Source: Roseicella frigidaeris (GTDB lineage Bacteria; Pseudomonadota; Alphaproteobacteria; Acetobacterales; Acetobacteraceae). Taken from it: DNA of 58,147 nucleotides. The notes under the pieces were generated by a model. That model did not search any database and was not told where the DNA came from. It worked only from the letters and a program-made list of their open reading frames with translations. The position numbers and the translations under genes were made by a program. Of the stretch, positions 34,478 through 41,186 are shown in pieces (the first letter of the stretch is position 1; every line of letters begins with the position of its first letter). Where the stretch lies: assembly GCF_003258945.1 (NCBI RefSeq), contig NZ_QLIX01000027.1, positions 1-58,147 on the forward strand, in the 5' to 3' direction.

Positions 34478-34741
34478 ATGGAAGACCCCATCCCCGTGCC
34501 CGCGGGCGAGGTGCAGCGGCACTTCGCCCTCTGGCAGGACCGGGCGCTCACGCGCCCCGTCGCCGTCACCAGCCGCGGCCGCCCGCGCGTGGTGATGCTC
34601 TCCGTCGAGGAGTACGAGCGCCTCCGCCGACGCGACCGCCGGGCACTCCGCGTCGAGGACCTCCCCGACGAGCTGGTGGACGCGATCGCGGCGAGCGAGC
34701 CGCCGGAGGAGGCGCGCCGCTTCGACGGCGAGGTTGGCTGA
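34478..34741 (+). CDS. Phd/YefM-type antitoxin
   Basis: An 87-residue antitoxin: N-terminal DNA-binding part with VPAGEVQRHFALWQDRALTRPVAVTSRGRPRVVMLSVEEYERL, the standard Phd/YefM layout, and an acidic C-terminus that would clamp the toxin. The ATG at 34478 is favoured over an upstream GTG (34469). It overlaps the toxin start. An AGCC-aaaac-GGCT hairpin 25 bp upstream could be an autoregulatory operator. Confidence 0.82.
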   Translation: MEDPIPVPAGEVQRHFALWQDRALTRPVAVTSRGRPRVVMLSVEEYERLRRRDRRALRVEDLPDELVDAIAASEPPEEARRFDGEVG

Positions 34742-35192
34742 GCCGGCGCGGCGCCGCGGACCGCCGCCGCCGCGGCCGGGCGAGGTGATCCGCTACGCCT
34801 ACCTCTGGACGCACGAGGCCGACGCTGGCGCGGAGGAGGGCCGCAAGGACCGGCCCTGCGCAGTGGTGCTGGCGCTCGCCCGCGCCGCAGGCGTCGTGGA
34901 AGTGGTGGTTGCGCCGATCACCTCCAGCGCGCCGGCACGCGACACCGATGGTGTCGAGCTGCCGGCCGAGACGCGGCGGCGCCTCGGGCTGCAGGACGCG
35001 CCGTGCTGGGTGGTGCTGACGGAGGTGAACCGCTTCGCGTGGCCAGGTCCCGACCTCCGCCCCGTCGAGACCGCCGACGGCCCGGCGTGGAGCCATGGCC
35101 TGCTGCCGGCGCGGATCTTCGAGCGCGTCCGCGACGCGGTCGTGGCCCGCGCGAGGGCGCGCAGGCTGCGCGCGGTGCCGCGATCGGAGTAG
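34734..35192 (+). CDS. PemK/MazF-like toxin
   Basis: A 152-residue protein beginning PGEVIRYAYLWTHEADAGAEEGRKDRPCAVVLAL, with VVVAPITSSAP in the core, matching PemK/MazF-like growth inhibitors (mRNA endonucleases) with a long beta1-beta2 loop. A TTG start at 34734 overlaps the antitoxin stop (34739-34741), typical of TA pairs. Catalytic residues of MazF are not certain here. Role: plasmid maintenance or defence; post-segregational killing when the antitoxin decays. Confidence 0.7.
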   Translation: MAEPARRRGPPPPRPGEVIRYAYLWTHEADAGAEEGRKDRPCAVVLALARAAGVVEVVVAPITSSAPARDTDGVELPAETRRRLGLQDAPCWVVLTEVNRFAWPGPDLRPVETADGPAWSHGLLPARIFERVRDAVVARARARRLRAVPRSE

Positions 35193-35280
35193 CACCGCCA
35201 CAGCGAGGGAGCGCGCCGGCGCGATCTACGCGGCGCCGGTGCGGAAACTGCGGCGGGCCAGCGCAGCTCGGCTGCTATGG

Positions 35281-36402
35281 TCACGGTGCCGCTGTCACCT
35301 CGCATGGAAGGGTGGGGCAGTAGGCCGGCTCGGGCGCCCCATGGCAGGGCATCATGATGCTCCATGGGAAGACGATCGGGTCGGAACGCTCGTGCTGATA
35401 GACCTGCACCGTCGGCATGTTGCGGATGTCAATGCACCTGCCCAAACGAAACACCACGCTGTTCGGCGCGGCGAGGAAGAGGTGAACAGTGCGTACCCCG
35501 CGGTTCGCCAGCTGGCTCAAGGTGCGGACGAAGGTCTCCGCCATGGCGCACTGCTTGTCCTCCGACCAGTGATTCCCGACGAACACCTTGCCCATCCGCA
35601 GCGCGAGCATGGGCCGGGAGGGATCCAGGCGGCGGGCGGCTTCCACGTCCACCTCGTAGGAGACGGAGATTGCGATGCTGACCTCGTCTGTGCCGTCGGA
35701 TACGGAGGACAAGTCGGGCTCGGAGAGGCGATCGCCATCGTCCACCCCGTCCAGCGTGCGCCACCCCTCGGCCGTCCGGTCCCAGTCCATCACGACCACG
35801 CGGCTCTCGTCGTCGAAGAACGTGCCGGCCAGGAACGTCAGCGGGACGGGCGACACGCCTCCGTACACCACGGTCACATCGGCAGGCTGGGCATCGCCCA
35901 GGCCCTGGCGCAGCACGGCCCGCGCGTCCCGGACGTGCATGAACGCCGCCGCCTGCTCGGCGAGCACGCCGTCGCGGAAGTAGGGCGTGACGTCGATCAC
36001 CTTCTCAACGATTTGCCCGACGAGGGCGCGGGGCAGGGCTTCCCGCAGCGCCGTGCTGAACCTGCGCTGCAAGCCCCTCTGCTCGACCACGAGGACGCGC
36101 TTCCGCTCGCGAGCCTCCCGCTCTTCGCGCCTGTCCTGGAGAAGGAGCCAAGTGCCCAGGCCGACGAGCGCCGCTCCCACGGCAAGGCCGACAGCCGACA
36201 GGGCGAACGAGGCCCCGCCGCCGAATTCGAACTCGGTGTCCCCCGACCTGAACCGCACGGCGAGCCCGCCGAGCGCCGCCACGAGGATCGACACACCGAG
36301 CCCGATGAGCGCCAGACTGGCCGAACGCTTCCGGAACCGCCACTCGATGAACGCCGCGACGGCCCTCCGCAGCAGCTGGTTCCACTCCGTGATGCTCGAC
36401 AT
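35281..36402 (-). CDS. cap14: Cap14-type 2TM-SAVED CBASS effector
   Basis: A 373-residue effector. Two membrane helices (about 28-48 and 66-90) are followed by a SAVED domain (about 150-365) with LAGTFFDDESRVVVMDWDR, IAISVSYEVD, KQCAMAETFVRTLSQLANRGV, VHLFLAAPNSVVFRLGR and a VQVYQHER end. SAVED binds cyclic oligonucleotides made by CD-NTases; with the TM pair it is predicted to depolarise or perforate the membrane on phage infection. It is last in the minus-strand CBASS operon, 12 bp after the E2-like gene. Confidence 0.85.
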   Translation of the reverse strand: MSSITEWNQLLRRAVAAFIEWRFRKRSASLALIGLGVSILVAALGGLAVRFRSGDTEFEFGGGASFALSAVGLAVGAALVGLGTWLLLQDRREEREARERKRVLVVEQRGLQRRFSTALREALPRALVGQIVEKVIDVTPYFRDGVLAEQAAAFMHVRDARAVLRQGLGDAQPADVTVVYGGVSPVPLTFLAGTFFDDESRVVVMDWDRTAEGWRTLDGVDDGDRLSEPDLSSVSDGTDEVSIAISVSYEVDVEAARRLDPSRPMLALRMGKVFVGNHWSEDKQCAMAETFVRTLSQLANRGVRTVHLFLAAPNSVVFRLGRCIDIRNMPTVQVYQHERSDPIVFPWSIMMPCHGAPEPAYCPTLPCEVTAAP

Positions 36403-36414
36403 CCAGAACTCCCG

Positions 36415-37023
36415 CTATCTCCAGTCCAGCAGCAGGGACGGCACGCGCCTACCTGCCGACGCGCGGAGGAGAGGCTCACTCGCCTCCGTTCCAGCCTCAC
36501 GCGCCACGCGGCGCACCTGCGCCGGCGTCGGCACCGCCGGCGCGCGGCTCTCCATGGCCGCGCCCGGCGCGGGGCCCTTCGCTGGCTCGGGGTGGCGCTC
36601 GGGACCGGTCCACTGACCCGTGACGCGCCAGAGCTCGTAGAAGGCGAGCCACTGCGCGGCCCAGGGCACATAACTCTCCGCCAACAGCATGTCCGACCTC
36701 CACTCCCCCGCGTCGGGATCGAAGAGGCACAGGTCAGGGTGCGGGTGCGCCCCATACAGGTGCGGCGGCCACCCGTCGCACTCGGCGAGAAGGTCCGGCG
36801 CGAGCACCTGCGCGCGCGGCAGCATGCCCCGCCACGTCAGGTCGCAGCCCCCGAGGGTGGGCATGTCAACGTGCGTGATCCGCACCTGATAGGGCCGGTC
36901 GAAGCCCCGGAGCGGCCCTACCCAGATGCAGCCCCACCGCCCCACGGCGGTCAGGCGCATGAGCGGATAGGCCGCCTGCATGGCGGCGATCTGCTGGTCC
37001 AAGGTCGCCGCCGTGGCCCTCAC
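36415..37023 (-). CDS. E2-like conjugation protein of short type II CBASS
   Basis: A 202-residue ubiquitin-conjugating-enzyme-like protein. The diagnostic segment is PHPDLCLFDP with putative catalytic Cys99 followed by YVPWAAQWLAFYELWRVTGQW, characteristic of prokaryotic E2s associated with CD-NTases. Such E2s ligate or prime the CD-NTase. There is no E1 or JAB gene here, so this is the short (E2-only) type II architecture. It overlaps the CD-NTase stop by 4 bp. The final ~50 residues are Pro/Arg-rich and unmatched. Confidence 0.85.
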   Translation of the reverse strand: MRATAATLDQQIAAMQAAYPLMRLTAVGRWGCIWVGPLRGFDRPYQVRITHVDMPTLGGCDLTWRGMLPRAQVLAPDLLAECDGWPPHLYGAHPHPDLCLFDPDAGEWRSDMLLAESYVPWAAQWLAFYELWRVTGQWTGPERHPEPAKGPAPGAAMESRAPAVPTPAQVRRVAREAGTEASEPLLRASAGRRVPSLLLDWR

Positions 37024-38276
37024 CGGCGCGGGGCCCCGTAGAATTTGTGCGCCGGAGCCTGCTGCACGTTACCAGGGGACGGCCGTGGCGTGGCGCCCGT
37101 CGCGATCACAGGGGCCGCGAGGATGCTGCCCGTGCCGGCCCGCTGTAGCAGCCCGCCGCTGCTCGCCCGCTCGTGCAGCCGCTTGCGGAACTCCTCCATG
37201 GCGAGACGCGTGGCCCGCTCGCCGAACATGTCGCTGAGAAGCCTGTCCCGCGCGGGCAGGTCCAGGTCGGGCGCACCCAGGGCTGAGAGCTTGGCGCGGA
37301 AGTCGTCGAGATCGACGATGAACTGGTCCTGGTCCGCCGGGGAAGCAGGCCAACGGTCGGTCAGCACCTCGTCGCGCGGGCAGGCTGGGTTGGCGCGGTG
37401 GATGAGGGCCCTCATCACGCGCGCCTTCTCGAACTCGCCCCTGGCGTAGGCGATGAGATCCACAAGCACCGCGTGGAGGGACGATTGGGTCCGGCCTGCG
37501 CGGAGGAGCGCTCCGGACCGCTCGCCGACGAGGCAGGCGAGGAGGACGGAGGGCGGGCAGCGACCCGGCCGCCGGTCGTACTTCTTATTCCGCCACCGCT
37601 TGATGAGCTGGAGCGCGATCAGGGGAGGGCTGCGCTCGAAGAGCTTCGGCTGCTCGTCCACAGGCACCGCGTCGGCGCGCTTAGCGAGGACCGAGAGGCT
37701 CACGAGGCTGCCCGGCGCGTCGGGAAGCTGGTCCTTGAACCACTCCGCGAAGCCCCAAGGGTTGGCCACGATGCGCCGGTCCTCGGCGCGCGGCCGCTCC
37801 AGCTTGCTATGGAAGATATTGCTCACGCGCTCCACGCGGCCTGGGATCAGGACGGACGGCGTGACGTCCAAGTGCATACCCGCGTACTGCACGGTGACGC
37901 AGCGCGTGTGGCGCGCCACCTTGCCGTGGTACCGCGACCCCTCCTCGCCGTTCAGCGTCAGGAAGTGCAGGTCGAGGATGTCGCGCGGGTGCCACGCGGC
38001 AAACTCCGGGACGAGCTCAGACATGATGTCGATGTCGAACTCGTCATTCTCCAGGCTGGACGAGATGGTGCAGCCCATCGCCATGGACCCCTGCGGGTAC
38101 ATCAGGGCAACCTTGCCGCGCAGGGGGCTGCCCTCGCGGTCAAGCCAGTCGTTGATGGCCCGGTACCGCTCGACGGCCTGGTCGTACTCCGTCGGCGTGA
38201 GCTGGATCTTCCGGGCCACGTCCAGGAGCAGGACGTCCGTCACGCTCGGCTGCCCCCCGATCCCCATGTAAGTCAA
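37020..38276 (-). CDS. CD-NTase (cGAS-like nucleotidyltransferase) of CBASS
   Basis: A 418-residue enzyme predicted to make a cyclic oligonucleotide after phage sensing. GS motif PQGSMAMG (Gly63/Ser64) and three active-site aspartates are intact: Asp81 and Asp83 (EFDIDIM) and Asp137 (HLDVTP). The product and clade cannot be fixed from sequence. The TTG at 38276 is preferred because AAAGGAGT (38282-38289) is well placed; an ATG at 38267 is an alternative. First gene of the minus-strand operon, divergent from CapH-like gene. C-terminal ~45 residues are disordered, the likely E2 conjugation tail. Confidence 0.92.
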   Translation of the reverse strand: MTYMGIGGQPSVTDVLLLDVARKIQLTPTEYDQAVERYRAINDWLDREGSPLRGKVALMYPQGSMAMGCTISSSLENDEFDIDIMSELVPEFAAWHPRDILDLHFLTLNGEEGSRYHGKVARHTRCVTVQYAGMHLDVTPSVLIPGRVERVSNIFHSKLERPRAEDRRIVANPWGFAEWFKDQLPDAPGSLVSLSVLAKRADAVPVDEQPKLFERSPPLIALQLIKRWRNKKYDRRPGRCPPSVLLACLVGERSGALLRAGRTQSSLHAVLVDLIAYARGEFEKARVMRALIHRANPACPRDEVLTDRWPASPADQDQFIVDLDDFRAKLSALGAPDLDLPARDRLLSDMFGERATRLAMEEFRKRLHERASSGGLLQRAGTGSILAAPVIATGATPRPSPGNVQQAPAHKFYGAPRR

Positions 38277-38457
38277 GCCCGACTCCTTTCATCGATTCGG
38301 CTCCGGTAGAGAACCATACACGCGAAAGTCTTTCAACAACAGTTGGGCTGTTTGTTTAAGAAACGCATACGAAGGTTGTCCTGCGTTGCTGTTTCCCTGG
38401 TTGACGCCAAATGCGGATACGGACAGTGTTCCCTCAGGCGGACGGGAGAATCGAGCC
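38277..38457. promoter_or_regulatory. Divergent promoter region between CBASS and CapH-like gene
   Basis: This 181-bp gap is AT-richer than the flanks (38305-38400). A TTGACG -35-like box is at 38400-38405, facing the CapH-like gene, with GGGAG before its ATG. Several short GTTT/AAAC half-sites (38359-38375) could be operator elements. As in other CapH-controlled systems the HTH protein would repress both directions; binding site not proven. Confidence 0.45.
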
Positions 38458-38787
38458 ATGGCGATCAGACGAACGGGGAGGGCAGGGGCGCTCTACGCGG
38501 CCGTGGGCCGGGAGCTGAAGGAACGCAGGGAAAGCCAGCGCATGGGGCAGGAGGAGTTGGCCGCACGCGTGGCCCTCTCGCGGTCCTCCATCGCCAATGC
38601 CGAGGCCGGGCGCCAAGCCATCCCCCTGCACCACCTCGTCGAACTTGCCGAGGCCCTCGGCACGACCGCGTCCGCAGTGCTTGAAGCGGCAGAGCGCCGG
38701 AACGCGCAGATGGCGTCCCTGCCCAAGGGCGACCTCCCCCGGTCGGTGGTGGCCTTCCTGGCCGCGAACGCGAGGATGGGACGGTGA
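38458..38787 (+). CDS. capH: XRE-family HTH regulator, CapH-like
   Basis: A 109-residue regulator with an XRE helix-turn-helix (about 15-70: VGRELKERRESQRMGQEELAARVALSRSSIANAEAG, split across the fold) and a short helical tail that could dimerise or be cut. The ATG at 38458 has GGGAG 10 bp upstream. It overlaps the following Zn-peptidase gene (GTGA) and is divergent from the CBASS operon. This is the same gene pairing as CapH-CapP, which keep CBASS silent until peptidase cleavage of the repressor after DNA damage or infection. Confidence 0.8.
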   Translation: MAIRRTGRAGALYAAVGRELKERRESQRMGQEELAARVALSRSSIANAEAGRQAIPLHHLVELAEALGTTASAVLEAAERRNAQMASLPKGDLPRSVVAFLAANARMGR

Positions 38788-39317
38788 CCCCGCGCCGCCC
38801 ACGGTACACCTACATCGAGAAGCTGGCTGACCGCCTCCTCGACGAGGCCGGGGTGACGAAGGCACCTGTGCCGGTCGAGCGCCTCGCGCGGCTCAAGGGC
38901 TGCCGGGTCGTCAAATCGAATCTCAAAGAGGTTTCGGGAATCCTGTTCCGCTCGGACGAGGGCGCCATCATCGGGGTCAACGACGGGCACGCCCCGACCC
39001 GGCAGAGATTCACCATTGCCCACGAGCTGGGTCACCTCCTCCTGCACGCGGGCCAAGAGGTCCACTACGATAAAGACTATCGCGTCAGTTTGCGGACCGA
39101 GGAGTCGTCCACCGGGACGAACCTGGAGGAGGTGGAGGCGAACTTCTTCGCCGCATCCCTGCTGATGCCGGATCGGCTTCTCCGGTCCGACCCGCGCGCC
39201 TCCCAAATGGATATTGAGAACGAGGAGATCATCCTGGCGCTGTCGCGGGCCTACGGGGTCAGCGCCCAGGCCATGACGCACCGGCTGTTGAGGATGGCAC
39301 GCCGCAGCGGGTTATGA
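38784..39317 (+). CDS. capP: ImmA/IrrE-type zinc peptidase, CapP-like
   Basis: A 177-residue metallopeptidase with HELGH (His80, Glu81, His84) inside RFTIAHELGHLLLH and a third ligand Glu118 in EEVEANFFAASLLMPD. Domain order and length fit ImmA/IrrE and CapP proteins. In described CBASS loci CapP is activated by single-stranded DNA and cleaves CapH, raising expression. The GTG start overlaps the capH-like stop. Active site looks complete. A plain anti-repressor role unrelated to CBASS is possible but divergence from the CBASS operon argues against it. Confidence 0.8.
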   Translation: MTPRRPRYTYIEKLADRLLDEAGVTKAPVPVERLARLKGCRVVKSNLKEVSGILFRSDEGAIIGVNDGHAPTRQRFTIAHELGHLLLHAGQEVHYDKDYRVSLRTEESSTGTNLEEVEANFFAASLLMPDRLLRSDPRASQMDIENEEIILALSRAYGVSAQAMTHRLLRMARRSGL

Positions 39318-39348
39318 GTAGGCGTGGTAGGCGCGTTCGCGCAGCCTA

Positions 39349-39430
39349 GGCCAGAGGTAACGGAATGCGCGGCCGCGTAGCATAGCGGGACGGAGCGGGA
39401 ACGCGGCGGCGCGTTCCGTTATCTCTGGCC
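39349..39430. repeat. Inverted repeat formed by two facing copies of an ORF start
   Basis: Arms 39349-39370 and 39409-39430 are reverse complements at 20 of 22 positions around a 38-bp centre. Each arm translates outward into AFRYLWP: on the minus strand as part of a 22-codon frame starting ATG near 39388, and on the plus strand as part of the degraded gene at 39411-39572. So the repeat looks like two divergent fragments of one gene family rather than a terminator. Confidence 0.6.
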
Positions 39431-39572
39431 CACCCTGGAGCGCGCCGAGGAATAGGCCCGGCACCTGGCGCTGAAGCATCCCGGCCACAAGATTTTCGTG
39501 CTCGCGCCTTGCAGCGCGACCGTGAAGACGGACGTGCAGGTCCGGCGCTTCGACACTCAGATCGCGCCGTAG
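39411..39572 (+). pseudogene. Degraded plasmid ORF with internal stop
   Basis: The frame AFRYLWPTLERAEE-stop-ARHLALKHPGHKIFVLAP...DTQIAP reads as one small protein (~55 residues) interrupted by a TAG at 39453-39455. Helix-rich start and KHPGHKIFVL strand resemble small hypothetical proteins common on alphaproteobacterial plasmids. No start codon is clear. It is wedged between CapP-like and the reverse transcriptase gene, whose 3' end overlaps it on the other strand. Confidence 0.4.
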
Positions 39573-40324
39573 ATCGTCTTCAGCTCCTCCGCCTGGTCCG
39601 GGTTGATGCCCTCGACGTAATGCACGATCGCCGCTTCCCGCAGCCCCGTCTTGGTCCGCTCCACCGCCGCGAACTGATCCATCCGCGCGTCGGTGACCCT
39701 CGCCTCCCCGGTGGTCAGCCGCAGGTTAAATGCCTCGACCACGGTGCCGAGCTGACGCTTGTGCGGATGCAGCTCGAAGCCGGCTTCCTCTGCCGCCGCG
39801 TCGAGGGTGACGACATGCCGTGCCAGCGCCTCCTCGCCGTCGGCCGACATCAAGACATCGTCCATGTAGACCGCCAAGCGGATCTCGCCCGCCGCGGCGC
39901 TGAGCGCCTTGCCGAGCGCAGATTGGTCCAGGGCGATCGAGGCCAGGACGGGCGACTGCACGAAGCCGAACGGCAGGCTGAACCCCGTCGCGCCTGGCTT
40001 GCGCACGGTGCTGACCTGCGCGGTCTCCCAGGCCGACTTCTGTGAAAAGCCCACCTTGCGGAGCGCGCGGTGGATCTTCGGCCGGGTGACGCTATCGAAG
40101 AACGATCTAATGTCGAGGCGCGCGAACTCGGGGTTCGAGAGGTGAACCAAGCTCGCCGCGACGTGCCCGCCCTTCTGGAAATGGAAAAAATAGTCGGGCG
40201 GCGACCAATGCTTGAGTACGGCCTTGATGATCCGTCTGCCGTCCTCCTGGCCCTTTTTGGTCGGGACGAAGATCAGCAAGCCTCGGTCGGTCGTGAACTT
40301 ATGGGTGAATGCGTCGTAGTTCAT
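39557..40324 (-). CDS. Compact reverse transcriptase (DRT/unknown-group type)
   Basis: A 255-residue RNA-dependent DNA polymerase. RT motifs: FARLDIRSFFDSV (Asp71), FSLPFGFVQSPVLASIAL, and catalytic YMDD at 153-156. It has no maturase, endonuclease or DGR-type accessory domain, and FGFVQSP replaces the QG seen in retron and group II enzymes. This fits the Abi/UG 'defence-associated RT' groups, though I cannot assign the subgroup. At 255 residues it is shorter than most. A 44-codon ORF overlaps its start and a hairpin-rich stretch lies upstream. Location beside CBASS supports a defence role. Confidence 0.85.
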   Translation of the reverse strand: MNYDAFTHKFTTDRGLLIFVPTKKGQEDGRRIIKAVLKHWSPPDYFFHFQKGGHVAASLVHLSNPEFARLDIRSFFDSVTRPKIHRALRKVGFSQKSAWETAQVSTVRKPGATGFSLPFGFVQSPVLASIALDQSALGKALSAAAGEIRLAVYMDDVLMSADGEEALARHVVTLDAAAEEAGFELHPHKRQLGTVVEAFNLRLTTGEARVTDARMDQFAAVERTKTGLREAAIVHYVEGINPDQAEELKTIYGAI

Positions 40325-40433
40325 AGTTAGTGGCCCCGCCCATCAGCTTCATCACGGCATCAACCAGCTTTACCAGCCAGTATGACACCTTGATCCACAT
40401 CAGAGCGAGGCCAAGCCTGCGTTCAGTTTTCAT
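40299..40433 (-). CDS. Small ORF overlapping the reverse transcriptase start
   Basis: ATG at 40433 opens a 44-codon frame (MKTERRLGLALMWIKVSYWL..., rich in Leu/Val/Met/Lys) that ends 26 bp inside the RT gene in another frame. The peptide is amphipathic or membrane-seeking (about residues 8-32) and could be a leader or partner. The ribosome site (AGGG about 12 bases upstream) is weak. The overlap suggests translational coupling with RT. Coding status moderately supported by hydrophobic pattern and position only. Confidence 0.4.
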   Translation of the reverse strand: MKTERRLGLALMWIKVSYWLVKLVDAVMKLMGGATNYELRRIHP

Positions 40434-40700
40434 GAACAGGGGACCCTACTTGCCCCAGCGGCCATGCCATGGCTGCGTAGCCACTAACCAAGTCGTAACG
40501 ACCTTCCTAGAGTGATCCTCCGGGTCGGCCGTGACGGTCCATGCCTCCTCATGGGTGAGCCATGAAGACGCGCGAGAGTCCCCCCGTAATGCTGGGGTGG
40601 TAGCGACATAGCACGGTCATTGACCGGATTGGAATGAAAAACTGGAAAGTCCCCGAGAGTCGATCGCCTTACAGGGGATCGCCGGGCGCCCACGATATCA
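40434..40700 (-). ncRNA. Candidate structured RNA upstream of the reverse transcriptase
   Basis: On the minus strand this 267-nt stretch has no good ORF but many stem-loops: GTCGT/ACGAC at 40492-40502, GGCT/AGCC at 40471-40482, GGCCGT/ACGGTC (wobble) at 40527-40540, TCATGG/CCATGA at 40549-40565, CCCC/GGGG near 40582-40597, and CGGTCA/TGACCG at 40614-40626. Retrons and several DRTs use an upstream ncRNA as template, so this is a plausible template or cofactor RNA. No expression or conservation evidence is available. Confidence 0.4.
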
Positions 40701-40950
40701 CAACGCCCCGCCGCCTCAGTCGGCCTCTCCGACCGCCACCGGGCGCTTCCTGACCGGAGGCTCGGAATGGTGGAGCGTCATGCCGGCGCCGTCGACCTCG
40801 AAGTGTGCCTCCGGATACGCGGAAAGCTGCCGGCGCTTGGTCGCCTGCCTGCGCAACAGAACAATTGCGAACCAGCAGCGAAGCGCTTCCTAAGCGATAT
40901 AAAGGCGCAATCAATCGCACATCTCTGCACCGTGGGCCTATGCTGATTTC

Positions 40951-41167
40951 CCGTTGATCGTCGCCTCCGGCGCCGCCGGCGCGGGGCACCACGGGGCGCC
41001 GCCCCGAGGTTCCCCCGGCACGCGGCCTACGGCGCGGCAGGACCCCTCGCTCGCATGGCCCGCGGGGCCACGCTCCCCCCGGGGCCCGGCCGCGCCCGCC
41101 CGCATGCCACCCCTCCTTCCCCGGTCTCGCCGACGGGCAGGGAAGCAGCGGGGCTGCTTCCCGCTGC
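40951..41167 (+). repeat. Hairpin-rich leader repeat, copy 2 (upstream of parB-like gene)
   Basis: Same element as 6556-6752 and 44268-44493, here with the extra 5' part starting CCGTTGATCGTCGCC shared with copy 3. The TGGCCC/GGGCCA stem has loop GCG (AAA and AG in the others), so the stem is kept while the loop varies. The 10-bp GGGAAGCAGC stem with GGG loop is at 41140-41162. A GAAGGAGG ribosome site and ATG (41187) follow. The upstream part of the gap (40701-40950) has a possible minus-strand small ORF (ending near 40717) but nothing firm. Confidence 0.88.
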
Positions 41168-41186
41168 CACGAAGGAGGATCACCAC

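Noticed and set aside
39557-40700. Diversity-generating retroelement or group II intron
   Set aside because: No TR/VR repeat pair with A-specific differences, no accessory Avd, no intron domain V/VI-like ends, and the RT lacks maturase domains.
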